Source: Cerrena zonata
Taxonomy: Eukaryota > Basidiomycota > Agaricomycetes > Polyporales > Cerrenaceae
Length of the DNA stretch: 64,000 bases
Reading direction: 5' to 3'
Assembly (NCBI GenBank): GCA_038087015.1
Contig: JASBNA010000002.1
Coordinates: 2,108,001-2,172,000 of the forward strand
Position numbers and translations under genes: made by a program
Shown: piece after piece, positions 32,761-45,100 of the stretch
Layout of the letters: the number at the start of each line of letters is the position of its first letter
How positions within the stretch are numbered: the stretch's first letter is position 1
Notes under the pieces: generated by a model
Seen by the model: the letters and a program-made list of their open reading frames with translations, nothing else
Database searches by the model: none
What the model was told of the DNA's origin: nothing

Positions 32761-35327
32761 ATGGGCAAATCTCAAAAGAAGAAGCAAATGCGTAGACACA
32801 ACCCCGTGCGAGTACCCGACTCGCACATACCCCATGGATTAGACTCTGCATCCGCCTCGTCTTCGAAAAAGGAAGCTATTCTCCCAATAATCCAAAAGGT
32901 ATGTTGACACTATGCTTACTTCATCTAGTTTCCTAACTTCTAATTTTCCTAGCTGGAAAGCGTAGACTCTGCTGAGCGCAAATGGGCTTGTGTTGCAGTA
33001 TCTAACCTAATTCAAAATGACCCCTCCACTCGACGACTTCTCCAAGGAAAGAACATTGTAGGGTCACTCATTACCCGACTTTCTGATAGCGAAGAGGAAG
33101 TACTCGTTGAGGCAGCGGGTGCATTACGGTGAGGATGATCACCTACTAACCTCACTTAATCAAGCCAGTTTATTTACTTCAAACCACTAGGAATCTCTGC
33201 ATAGATGGCGGTTACGATATTTGTGGCGAAATGTATAATAAGAATATCATCGCTCCTCTCAAAACGTTCGTGCCAAAGGTCTGCCTTGATTCCAAGGATT
33301 AACCCTCTTATATACCAATAACCACTCCATTGTAGATCTCAAGCACATTGTCTCAATATCTTGAGTCTCCAAAAGATGCACCAGAAAATGCACGCAAAGT
33401 AGTCTATGAATTAGCTGATAACGTTATCACAATTCTCTGGTGCCTTTCGTGAGTCTTCTTTGCAAAACGTAAATAGATTTATTGAACTCAACGAATTCTT
33501 ATTAGAGAAACATCCAATAAGGCTCTGACTACTGTCAACCAAATTTCCCTTGTGCCATTTCTCATGTCGTTCTTGGCTGCACGCGATAAACTCCCATTAT
33601 CCACAGTAACCTCAGCTGGTAAGGTATCCACTTTGTGCTCAAGCGTATATCAAATTCTCATCCTAGATTGCTTTAGCCCAATGTCTATATGTACTCACCG
33701 ACGATAATCCACCAGCAACAAATGAAGTACGAAACGATGTCGCCTACACGTCGTGTCTCCTGGAAATTGTCCAGTCTGGTGCCTCAATTAACGGTAAAGG
33801 GAAAGAAGTGGCCGATGAGAGAATCGTTACGTTACGGGTACTATGCAGTGGTAAGCGAAGGGACTATCTTGCCAAGTTTCATCAGTTTCACTGAACGAGT
33901 TTAACTAGGCGTTTTACGACATGTTGCTCCACTACCACCGCCCTCGATCATGGCAACATTGGAGATCGATCGAGACGTCGTGATCCCTACATTACAACCG
34001 GTCATATCGTCGGGATCCATAGCCGAGGCGAGTGGTCGTGTTGTGGAATTGCTACAACAGCAAGAGTCTATCCCGGAGCTGGAGAAACTATCGTTGAAAA
34101 ATACACCGAAGTCGGACCACAAATCACCTGCCGAGTTGGAATTGGAACAAATTGAGAATAGATTGCGAACTACCCAGCTTGCATTGGAGGTCTTGACCAA
34201 TGTCTGCGCGACTTTACCAGAGACGGAGCCCTTAGAAGATGACGGTGAACAGCAAGAAGGTAACTCCCTCTAACCTTATCCCCACGAGAATGGTTACTAA
34301 CTTATGGTAGATGAGGTTATGGAGGACCAGGATGATCTCGACCTGGAGGATGAAGTGATGGATTCCTCAGATGACAAGCCGAGTCCCTCACGGAAGCTCT
34401 TGCCTGACCTAGTGGCACCACTTCTTCCCCTCATTCAGCCGACGCCACTATCTTTCCCTCCTCTGACCGGAGGGGCATCGCCGCACCCGCCAACCACATC
34501 AGCACTAAGTTCAATACATATTTGTGCGATGGAATGTCTAAATAACATCTTTTGGTCCCTCGCTGCACCCGCTCTCAGTCGCAACCAACGTCCATCAGCT
34601 GATGCTGACCGGGAAGGCGGTGTGAAGGTATGGGACTCCATTTGGCATGCGCTCAGTACCGTTGGTGTAGAATTCAACGGGTTGGGTCAAGAAAGGCGCC
34701 GCGAGTTCTGGTACCTCAGTGTCGGTGTACTGTGGGGCGTCGGCATAGTCTGGAAAGGTCTATTGGTAAGTGCTCGGCGTTTGTAGTTGCCATTGATTTA
34801 GCCGAAATAACCCAAATGGCACTTAGGTCCCCAATGACGAGCAGATTCGCGTACTGATAGGATTATATGAGTCAACTCCCGACCCGGCCGTCAAAGTAAA
34901 GTGTATTGGAACGTTGGAATGTCTTGCTCATCACCCCGAATCTATTGACGCAAATCGAGTACGTAAATGTCTCGCTGAACCATGATTCACAAGATACTCG
35001 CCCCGTTGCTGACTGATATCATAGGTTATCTCGACCTTCTTCTTGTCCTTACTACCAAGAGCTAACCAGTCAGCTGTCACGCCCGTGGAACCCTTACTTC
35101 AAACAGTCTCAGCGTTGATTGATGTATACTCGGACGAGATGTTACCATACGATACGAATTTCCGGCAAGGGAATTATGCCGAGATCTTGGCGGCAAGTGC
35201 AGAACCGGTAAGGAAGCTAGTTCGCAGTATCGACCGCAAGAAAGAAAGAGAACTGCGGCGCCGTGGAGAAGAAGTCAGGGACAATTTGATTGCGTTTATA
35301 GAGTACAGGAGATCTCTGTCGTTTTGA
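32761..35327 (+). CDS. SYO1: Symportin SYO1 (HEATR3 orthologue), ribosomal protein import adaptor
   Basis: The protein starts MGKSQKKKQMRRHNPVRVPD, the basic PY-NLS-like N terminus typical of Syo1. Armadillo/HEAT-type repeats follow (LESVDSAERKWACVAVSNLI, DSEEEVLVEAAGALRNLCID, NALTTVNQISLVPFL-like segments). An acidic loop (EDQDDLDLEDEVMDSSDD, about 34325-34375) sits within the repeats, and the C terminus is helical (VRKLVRSIDRKKERELRRRGEE). Family knowledge: Syo1 imports uL18 and uL5 together and chaperones 5S RNP assembly; in yeast the acidic loop contributes to uL5 binding. About ten exons with short introns; TGA at 35325-35327. Confidence 0.9.
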
Positions 35328-36539
35328 GTAGTACAATTGACATTCTGTGTACACTATCTGCCTCATGTATGAACACATAGACATCAAGATGATGCATTCA
35401 GGCTTTGTCCGAGAGGTTCGGCCATTCATTGAATAACAGCTGTATAACACTTCGTCAGCTTGGATATAGCAAAACCAGAGTATCTAGGAGTTCGAATGAC
35501 CACATCTGAAAGCGGAATGGCATTGCACGGTTAAGGTGATGCAACCCCATTTTTGTTGAGAGTTTCGGCCGGATTCAGATTGCAAATTCGTTCAACTGCC
35601 GAACTAACTGCAGCAGGTATTTTGAGAGACCGGATTCAGGAGTAAGCTTTGGAATTGTCATAAGCGAAGCTTAAAACATGCAACCTGCAAATAATCGAGA
35701 GATATAAAAATAGAGTGAGTCCGCGACGCATTTAGAAAGCAACCGATGGTGATGGTGAAGCTTGGGAACCGTACACGCCTTCTTCGAAGGCCCTGAGTCC
35801 AGATGATGATACGTTTATGACATATTGCCTGTATAAGATTTGGCTAGAAGCGTAACTCGTACAGCAAAATGAGCGATAGAAGAATGATGTCGTACGGCTT
35901 CGACAGACCTTACGAGAGAACTCTGGGGATGAAATCTTATCGGCGGCGCATTTCATTGGCTTCCTGCTGCAGGGATAAAGCAAACAAGGTAGAAGGGGCA
36001 TCGTTAAGGTATCACGTTCCGGTTTACATCATGACCTGCCGGAGTTAGCTCCTGCGTAATGATGCCCGGTGTTATGCACAGTTCACTTGACATAAAGTAC
36101 GTATACGTAGAAGGCGACTCGGAATCGATAGGGCCCTTGTATGTCAGTGAGAAGTAAGCGCACCAGTTGAGTTACAGAGACGAGTCGCCACCGTCTTATA
36201 GAAATCTTTATTTGGAAAAATAAAGGTGACACGAGATTTGAGGCGTTCTCTATAGTTCAGTCCACGTCTTCCGTGTTGGATATGGTATGGGACCAAGAAT
36301 GAAACCTTCGTGGACAGCAGTTGGGCGTTTGCTGAACCTACTTTCCCTTTTTAGAGTAATCCCATCACGTGCAGCCACTAACGCGTCGTGTTTCCCACGG
36401 TTTGGACGCGTCGGATTGGCCAGGAGACAGACATCGTAACCGACGACCGTGACCACCATCATCTTTTGACTCTACTCTCTGGTTTTCAATTTATCTGAGC
36501 ACTATTATCCGCCATTGACCTGTAGCTCTACTCATAGAT
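35328..36539. other. Intergenic, SYO1 to TPX2-like gene
   Basis: About 1.2 kb. No convincing gene. The right end holds the TPX2-like promoter with two ACGCGT boxes and an inverted CCAAT (ATTGG at about 36414). Confidence 0.45.
36381..36411 (+). promoter_or_regulatory. Pair of ACGCGT (MCB-type) boxes upstream of the TPX2-like gene
   Basis: ACGCGT occurs at 36381-36386 and 36406-36411, 25 bp apart and about 130-160 bp before the start codon, followed by GATTGGCC. The motif is the MBF core site in fungi. Cell-cycle control of this gene is inferred. Confidence 0.45.
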
Positions 36540-39470
36540 ATGTCTATGGACCTCAGCCTTCGTCACATCCCGGACCTCTCAGACACAACGATGGCTCCCG
36601 ACGTCTCTGATTCCTCCTTTCAGATACCCGTTGCCTCATCTTCATCCTCGGACCTTTTGCTTGCCGATGACAGCACAGACTTTTTCAAAGGGCTGAATGA
36701 TACCTTCGCCACCCCCTCTCTGATACCCGGACGTGTTCACAAGCAGCCCGCCCTCACCCTAGAAGAACTGACCCCAAGATCGAAATCTTCTCGCTCACGC
36801 CCGATACGGCCATTTTCTAAACCACGTCCGGTGATTCCTTCGCCTCTTAAGCAAGCCGTCGCTCATGACTTGAGTGCGGCCATAGAAGAAGCTCTCTCGC
36901 CGTTGAAATCAAATGAGCTTTCGTTCGCCATTCCGCGCCTTGGGGCTGAAGTAAATGATTTACTTTTGGCGGAAACCAGCGATTTCCTCAGGTCGGAAGA
37001 GACCGAAATTTCAATTACGGAAGGTCTTCCTTCCGCAACAACTCAGGACACACTCACACTAAGTCAGCTGTCACCCGCGCCCAGACCTTCACGACGATCC
37101 CCTACGCGGACTCCTGAATCGGTACCTGTGTCCCTTCTTCCCGTCGAAGATGCTTCCAGTCTTGTCCAGACTACCGATCAAGTTACAGTCTCGAGCATAT
37201 CGAATGACACCACCGTAGAGATTCCGGAATTCATACAGGAACATCACGACAGTGAACGCCACGATGTTCCTCCTAGCCAATCAGAGGACACAGTTCTCAC
37301 ACCGCCGGCCTATACCCCTTTGCTAGAACCTATCGTTCCTCTTACGGAAGCCCACACTACGGTGGAGAAAATTGAACATACCGACCCACCGGAAACAGGG
37401 CAACATGCTGCCGACCCAGCGTACAACTCCCATGCCCTGAAGCCGATTGCCGAGAAAGCCAAACCTAAAGTTAAGCCCAAACGTGTATGTTTTAATTTTG
37501 CGATATTAGTCTTTCCTTAAAATGGGTATTGACCTTATTCTAGACTGTGATCGAGGGAAAGATCTCAAAGCGTGTTCCTGCAAAGCCCGCTTCGACCACT
37601 GCAAGCCGTCCTATCACCAAGGTCGAGAGAAAACCAAGCTCACGCACACAGCCCACTCGTACACGCAAAAATATAACGAGTACAAGTGAGGCTAGTTCAA
37701 GCAAGAGCCAATCAAGTACTTCGAATAAAGTTGATCACGCTGCAGCATTTGAAAATGCTGAACCTAGCACGAATTCGCTTGCCGCTACTCTTCTATCATA
37801 CGGTTTGAGAAATCAAGAAGCGTCTGAGCAACCTGTGCAGTAAGTTACAAAGTTTATCGGATTGACGTTAGCTCTTGATTCAATTATTATTTTTACTTTG
37901 CCCAGAGTTCAGGACGTCACCATGTCTGATGCGAAAGACACACCATCGGAACACGTTCGTTCAGATCCTCTCCCACAAGGCATCGATATAGTGATGCAGA
38001 CAGCATGCGAACCCGATTTTTCCAAGGCTGAAACATACACTGCCCAACCCAACGAAGATAACCTCGGCATCATCACTGACGAAACCGAAATACAAATTGC
38101 GACAGCTGATAACCCATGTACCTCTCCAGTCGAACCATGTGGCCTTGATGCGGTCCCTATACCCGAGGCTTCGAATAACGACCTACAATCAATACCTCCG
38201 GTATCCAAAGTATCCGACACCAACGATGCCTCAGCCGATAATGCTCCAGCAGGACCCTCTTCCTCTTTGCACGCATCTCTCAAACGCTCGGCATCAGCTG
38301 AACCGTCACTAGATGAGAGTCGACGGAAGAAGGCCAAAATAGTGCCATCCGCAGCGGCTTCAACGTCTCAAAAGCCCGCTACTAGATTGAACACGAGCAC
38401 CACGAGGCGAGGGGGAAGCAAGGCTCTGCAGCGATCGGGGGTTAATAGGAATGAGGCGCCTTCTTCATCCCGTTCTACGAATATCACGAAAGCTAGTCTA
38501 CGTTCCAGCCATAATACCACGAAGGGTTCGGACAACGCTCGCTCCAGCCAAGAAGCGACTGCAAGGCTCGCGGATTCACATTCTTCACATGTCAGGCAAG
38601 GCAAATTAATTGACAAGCCTCGACAGCTTACGGCGTCGAATCCCCCCTCCGATCGCGCAAAGGTTGCTTCGCTGGGTACAGCTGGTCGATCAGGGGACCA
38701 GCAACGCGGCTCGCTTGGAATCGAACGGGGTGGCCTGACTAGATCCCATGGGACGCTCAATACATTGAGTTCAAGTGACAGCAGCCTCATGCAGGGCACT
38801 AAACCCACGCACCATGCATCCAGCAGAATGGTGAGCCCAACTTTCATTCTTACACACTCTTTACAATCAGTAAAAATCATATGGCTTGACACACACCCTA
38901 CTTCCTGGCCATCTTCCTTCATTTCGATCACTTGTCTATCTCAAATGAATTACTGAACTCAATATACTACTTCGTTTCTAGAATGCTTCGGGGTCTTCGA
39001 AACAACTTACGAAACCAGTCGAGTTTCACTTCCAGTCGGACGCGCGCATAGAAGCTCGTAAATCCGAGTTGGATGATCAAGCGAGGGCTTCACAACGACG
39101 TTCTGTTCGAGGGGATAAAGACGGCCGCCATCACCCCATCCCAGATTTCAAAGCGATACATGCCGCCCAGGAAGCGGACCTAGCAGCTCGACGGGAGCAA
39201 ATCGTGCCTATCGTTCCGGTCCCCATCGAGTTTCATACAGACTTGCGTGCAGAGGAACGCCAGAAGTATGAGGCTGCCAGACGTGAGAGGGAAGAAGAAG
39301 CGGAACGTCAAGCTGAAGAGCGAAGACGGCTTCAGGCGTTGGAAGAAGAGCAAGAGGTTCGAGAGCTCAGGAAACGGGCTATTCCTAAAGCAAATCCCAT
39401 CCCTGACTGGTACGCCGATGCGCCAAAACGAAACAAGGATAGCAGATTGGGGACGTCGGTTTCAAAGTAA
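36540..39470 (+). CDS. TPX2-domain microtubule/spindle-associated protein
   Basis: Start ATG 36540 (MSMDLSLRHIPDLSDT), about four exons, roughly 870 residues. The first two thirds are Ser/Thr/Pro-rich and disordered with basic patches (KAKPKVKPKR, RRKKAKI). The C terminus has TPX2-type repeats: KPVEFHFQSDARIEARK, then VPIEFHTDLRAEERQKYEAA with a long charged helix (EREEEAERQAEERRRLQALE) and AIPKANPIPDWY. TPX2-family proteins bind microtubules, and TPX2 itself activates Aurora A and promotes spindle assembly. No recognisable Aurora-binding segment was seen at the N terminus, so equivalence to TPX2 is not claimed. Confidence 0.75.
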
Positions 39471-41700
39471 CATGGCTTGATGATGATCGAAGTGTAAGGG
39501 GTAGTGCAGGTAGGATGGCACCTGAGCGTTAACCCCGATGGGTGTGATTCATTTGTACGTTAGTGATCTCAACTTTTGCATCTTCTTCTAATATTACTCT
39601 CTTTGTCCTGGACGCCCTGAACAGAAGTTAGCGAATCCGTTTTTGCTCCGAGATCTGAGTGTCGATTTGCGCTCTCTTGACATGTCCTGGCAGGACCCTT
39701 GGAAGATGTTATTCATTACTACTACTAATGACCACCATCATCCAATCACAGCCATCCCCCTACGCAACAGAATTTCTGAACAGACAAAAATACAAGCGAT
39801 GATGTTTTCTTTATGCTCTCGCTGACAAACCCCTTCCCCTCAGACCGAGCCTTTCTTACTCGTGTGATCTAGATTATTTCCGTGATATCCCTGCGATCGA
39901 GCGGGTACATTGAATGGGCTTGCCATTATCAAGATCGTACTACGCTGCCGAGGATAATGATCAATGGGCATTCTTCCCCTCGTGATTGAGTTATCCAAGG
40001 AGTCAGACCTGTGACTGCCTCACGTAAACCTCATGTCTTGAACACAGGACACGGTCGATCGGGATGATTATGACAAACCTCCTCCTGCAATAGACTAGAC
40101 TAACTGGACACAGCCGGATTTATTTCATGAATTGCGCAGCGACATACAGTGCCAAGGCTTGTCAGCTTGAATATCCAACTTTTCTACGACCTAATCGGAG
40201 GATAAGCTGTGGTTAGCTCGGATTATCGTATTTCGGCGCTGCCGAGGCGTGACAGACGTCTCGGAAGAAATGAGAAGGAATCAGCTGCAGCGTCATAATG
40301 TCGTCCTTATCACAGTTCGTCGCGACGACTGCTACTTTGAGGGGTGTTGTGGGCTGGACTAACCCTGGAAGTGGAGATACTTCCCACTCCGACTGGGAGG
40401 ACGGGGTCCACATCAGACCAGCGAAGAAACTAGGAAACGACCCTCGATTGGGGACGCGTTGCTTCAAGCTTCAATACACTCAGCGGCGCAGCAAAGCAAC
40501 GGGTACGACACTCAATTGCGATCTCTTCTCGTAATTACTGACTTCGATGTGTGCAGTGGCACCAAAAAAGAATCAAGCTACTAAAGAAGGATGGGAACGT
40601 CCTGCCAACCCTTGACAGGTGTGAATATATCCGCTATATTAAAGGAAGCTAAGAAAGAAGAGTGTTTCACGTGCTTTCGGTACTCACGATTATCGCTAGG
40701 GGGCTCAGTCTGTCAGTCATACTGATGACAACAAATGACAGGGACGAGGTCTTCCTTTGAGGAGGATTGAATGCGTTGTTGTCCCTTGATGACAGAATTC
40801 AAGGGCGCCGAGGTGGCGAACCTTCCTCCCTTGTGTTGGAGTTCTACTGGGCTGGAAATACCATAAGAGAGACCACTTCCTTGTCAACGGTCCTGACATT
40901 CGAAACAACGGTTGTTACCGATACATGCCATAGACTGTACTGATGCAGACATATGGGGGCGTTTCGGGGAATGATTCACGAACGACGTCAATACGTGCAA
41001 CATTTTACACAGCATATATGTGTGTGTACGTTGACGATCGCTCCGACAGCCCAAAGGAGTATCCTGCCGCTCATTGTTAACGGGCAACATCGTGGCTTCT
41101 GTGAAAGGATTCGGTCTTATGACCGTACCGATAGAGCCGCCACAGCTCGGACAATCGGTGTGGAAGAGCGCGTTTGAATAAGATTATTTTAAAAAGCGTA
41201 CCTGTCGTATATACGACGATTGACGACGGGTTGCTGACAATTCAGCTCTCCAGGCTGATCTCGAGTACATCTATTGTGCATCTCCGAGGGTGATTATGTA
41301 CAAGGCTGAGCATTTACACATTGTCTCGCCCATCCTCGATAGGGCACTGGGGGTGTAGGGAGGATCGGGGCAGGAGAAGGACAGCAATGGGCTGACTGAG
41401 GTGCAAGTATCGCAGTAAAACGAGGACGAGCGGGAGGGGATTGTAGGGTAATAAGGAAATAAGACAGAGGTTGTTGCAATACATGTTGCGATGGGATGCG
41501 GAACTGCGGAGACGACTGACAAGACCAAGGAAACCAAGTGCAAAGGGAGCGGATTGGATGGTTGAGCAGGCTGCCTATTGCAGTTAGCCCTGCAGAGGAT
41601 CGAAATCTGAATGAGGGGGTGGGGAGTGTTACTGAGATGTTGCTGGGAGATGGTCACAGTCCGTGACGATGATGGGGCAGACCAACCAGATATAGGGGAG

Positions 41701-41756
41701 CCAGGGTTTTGGGTCCGAGTTGCCATAGCAGTCGAAAGGCAGTTCCAAAACCCTGG
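41701..41756. repeat. 12-bp perfect inverted repeat upstream of the small Cys-rich gene
   Basis: CCAGGGTTTTGG (41701-41712) and CCAAAACCCTGG (41745-41756) are exact reverse complements separated by 32 bp. They lie about 215 bp before the start codon at 41970. Confidence 0.8.
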
Positions 41757-41866
41757 CCCCGACGCGATATTGAGTTTTGGTTGTGGCTTTGGCTTCCCTC
41801 CCCACTCATAGCACACCATGGAGGCCTAACATATGGGCCGGTCGCTTGCCGAGCGGGTCCCAAACA

Positions 41867-41872
41867 TATAAA
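41867..41872 (+). promoter_or_regulatory. TATA box (TATAAA) of the small Cys-rich gene
   Basis: TATAAA sits 98 bp upstream of the ATG at 41970, followed by a pyrimidine-rich leader (CATCCTTTCATCCATCTGTC), the usual layout of a strongly expressed fungal gene. Confidence 0.55.
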
Positions 41873-41969
41873 GACTCCATCCTTTCATCCATCTGTCTCA
41901 TCCAGCAGCCCTGCAACCCAACAACTTTTGTTATTTGCGATCTCCATCCTCACACTCGATCGTACCAAC

Positions 41970-42161
41970 ATGTTCTCTACTCAATGCACCCCAGTCGCGT
42001 CCCAATCCTCCTCGACAGCGACCTCATCCCGTGCCTCCACATCCACACCCATAACCAACCTTCACGTCTCGGACATGTCCTCGTCCGTTAACCACAACGC
42101 ACCCCAGTGCTGCCATTGTGGCTGGAGGGGAGCACACGCACCGACCTGCCCCTTCAAGTAA
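41970..42161 (+). CDS. 63-aa protein with C-terminal CCHCGWRG motif
   Basis: A single exon starts MFSTQCTPVASQSSSTATSS and ends with the motif CCHCGWRGAHAPTCPFK just before TAA. The first 45 residues are Ser/Thr-rich and disordered; the C-terminal Cys/His set (C-C-x-C...H-x3-C) could bind one metal ion. No signal peptide is seen, so it is probably intracellular. I recall similar short agaricomycete proteins ending in CGWRG...CPF, but their function is not known to me. A TATA box and pyrimidine-rich leader support expression. The frame is open upstream, but the TATA box makes 41970 the best start. Confidence 0.6.
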   Translation: MFSTQCTPVASQSSSTATSSRASTSTPITNLHVSDMSSSVNHNAPQCCHCGWRGAHAPTCPFK

Positions 42162-45100
42162 ACACTTGTTGTATCATAGCCTTGTCTTCGTCATTATTAT
42201 TGTGAGTCTCCTCATTCATTCTTAATTTGCTCCGGCTCTCATCCTCGCTTGTTCGTAGCTGCTGTGCTACTATCGCTGTGCTTTCTTGCATTTTGTTCGA
42301 CACTGTATTACCACCATACCACAACCACCCACCCTATTTATGCAGAATTCCCTAATTATCCACTGCCATTCCGCCGTTTTCTGCCATAGCGCATTGTAAT
42401 TCAAAGTCCGAAGGAGGAGGAGGGGAAGGGAGGAGAGACGGAGAGAGAGTCGGAGGAGCGTGCCCCCAGTCGAATATTCGGAAGACATGAAGCGCGTCGT
42501 CATAATTGTTGTCATTGTATATACATACCCCACTCGTACTGTATCACACTCCAGTTTCGATTGCCCATAACAATTGTGTGCTGCTTGACAAGTCGACAGT
42601 CCGGAACATGCAGCTTCGGTTGAAAGACAACAAGAGCCCAAGACGGAGGTCCGCGTCCAAGTTGGCACGCGATATTACAACTTTCCGTCGTCCGAGGCAG
42701 TAAACGCTAGCCGAACAATCTTATCTTGCTCAATCGCCATCAGGTACCGCGAACCGTTCCCTGCAGCAATGACGTTGTGGGATGTTTACCCCGCGTTGGG
42801 ATCTTATGATCTTCGCTTCACTCTCGCTTGCTGCTGCCTCTCTCTGCCGATGCTCTTCAACATTAATCATTAATCACGCAGACTTGAATTCCCCTTCCTC
42901 CATCTCTTGGCTTGCAGGCCGTACCTCATCCCCCTCCCCGAACGCACAATCAACACGTCGTCAGGCATGCCAGGACACAATGATAAAACCGTCCTCTCCG
43001 GACAGCGATGACCCTATGCATCTCGTGGTCTCAACTTTTCCTCCGCTGCACCGCTTCGGGAGGTATTCCTAGACTCGGAACACGCCCCGTTTCGCCGAAA
43101 ATGCAAGTCAACCACGAAATCGAAAGAGTTGCATGATCGCTTCCAGTTGGAATTCCCGACCTGACATCGTCCTCCTATCAGCTGATGGACCTACTCTATT
43201 GCCCTCACACGCACGAGCAACAGGGACATCGTGTTCGCTGGCCCTTTCGACCACTGGCATGCATCCATAGCTACTACTTACTCCGTCTCGCGCTTTCCCC
43301 TCTCGCCACTGTTCTTTCCCCGATCGATAATCCATACTCATCGATCCATCTTACCTCTCGCTTAAGCTCGAACAAGGCACCGTGCTTTCGAAAGCACCAA
43401 CAATTGACCGTCCAACTCCCCGGCGGCCCCGGGGATCAGATGGACTCGTCTCTATCTCGCAGCATGTCCAAGCGAAAATGTATACCCAACGGCCTGGGTT
43501 TTGCGTTGACGATAGCTCGTGTAAGGCAGAGAGGGATGGATGTGTTCTGGCGGCTTTCTAGGCTTAGAAGCTAACAGGATGGTAGCCTATCTTCCAGCAT
43601 CTACTTTTCTCGTCGGCGGCGTAAGCCTGAGAAGTATGGAACGGACACAGAGAGCTTGATATTTACAGCTGACCCACCCCGGTCATTAGCTACATGTCAC
43701 ACCGGTTCAAGGAACGTGCAAGTCAAAGTAAAAATGAATTTCACGCATGTATCTCTACTCAACTGCGATACGTAGCTCACTTTATCACATTGTAATCCTC
43801 CGGGTGGGGCGGACTAAACTTGACACGCAATGGCACTTCCAACGTTGCATCCCCCCCTCCCCACACCCCTAGCCGAAAGAACTCTCTCGACAGGTGTGCC
43901 TAAACCCCGTACAACTTCCCCACAAGCAGAATCCATCCGCTTATGTCTATACAGAAAGGTCTAGGGGATGATCAAGTGGGAATCACCGAAAGTGAGGAAA
44001 GTAGCAAGAAGAGGGAAGATACATGTATCTTCCCTTCTTTCTATAAGAAATTACGAGAATTTGGGTCATGGCAAGGGGCATGATCACACTGACGATCGCC
44101 TGCAGCAAGTGGCTCCGATAGAGAGGGTCATGCATGCCCTGACGATTCGAGTTGTAACGGGGATCCTCCGTACTCTCGAAGAACTTCGCAAGAAGTCAGA
44201 AGATAGAGTGGAACGGCTTATAGCGTTCGATGACGATCAGCTGTCCTCGGATTCGTTACACCAAAATGTTCAGAGTCCCTTTGTGCCAACCCAAGGGTCG
44301 AAAGTTCCCATGGGGTCGCAACTCTTGCCATGCGACGTGTTTTCCGGTGGACGAGTTTCTATCGTCATAGGTATGAGATAGATTAGTGAGCAGCCACGTA
44401 GACGGTACACATTTGACAGTGTCTGAGTGTACGGTATAACGGGGAACGCGGATTCGTTCCCTGCCTTCCCTTACAATTCAACTTCAGACTCACGGCTGTA
44501 CCGGAAACTTGGGATCTTTGAACGTCCTGCAGGGAAAGGTAATAAAGAGTGAGAAAGGATGCATTGCGAGACGGGGTGTCCGGTCGGTCTCGAGAAATGT
44601 GCTAGAGGGAAGGGGAAGTGTAATGTACCAGATATGTGTTCTCCCAAGTTCGATTTGTGGACACCTAGCGATAGCGTGAACCCAACTTCCAGAGAGTGTC
44701 CCAGGTAAGAAGTTAGACATTTCATTTCAGATTCAGTCCTTCCGAGACAACATCAAACCGGGCGAGGGAAGTGTTGATCGTTTCTACATACCTCCACTCC
44801 AATGAAATGATGGACTGGGAGTTATACATCACCATAAGGAGTATCTTGAAGCCTTGTGAGAGCCGACGTACTGATTCACTAAAATTTTACAGAAGCAAAA
44901 AAAAGCGCGGTTGTTTACCGGCCTCCGATGAGTACGTAGTTGGTGCAAATACAAAAGAATGTCCTAAGGTTCTACCCGAGTGGCCAATTGTATACTGCGC
45001 TATGAAGTGGGTGGCGGCCAGTAAGAAATGGGCGGTGTATGCGGTGGGGATTGTTCGCGGGTTCATAAGGGATTTTTTAAGGTATTCCAGACTAGAAGGG

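Larger units (their letters stand above)
39471..41969. other. Gene-poor stretch
   Basis: About 2.5 kb. Several frames of 60-180 codons occur on both strands but none has a recognisable domain or coherent splice pattern. The right end carries a 12-bp inverted repeat and a TATA box belonging to the next gene. Confidence 0.4.

Noticed and set aside
41271..41819. 182-codon minus-strand frame
   Set aside because: It overlaps the promoter of the 63-aa gene, lacks domains and looks like translated non-coding sequence.
43968..44381. 137-codon plus-strand frame
   Set aside because: A helical, charged stretch hints at coding, but no homology, introns or supporting promoter were seen.
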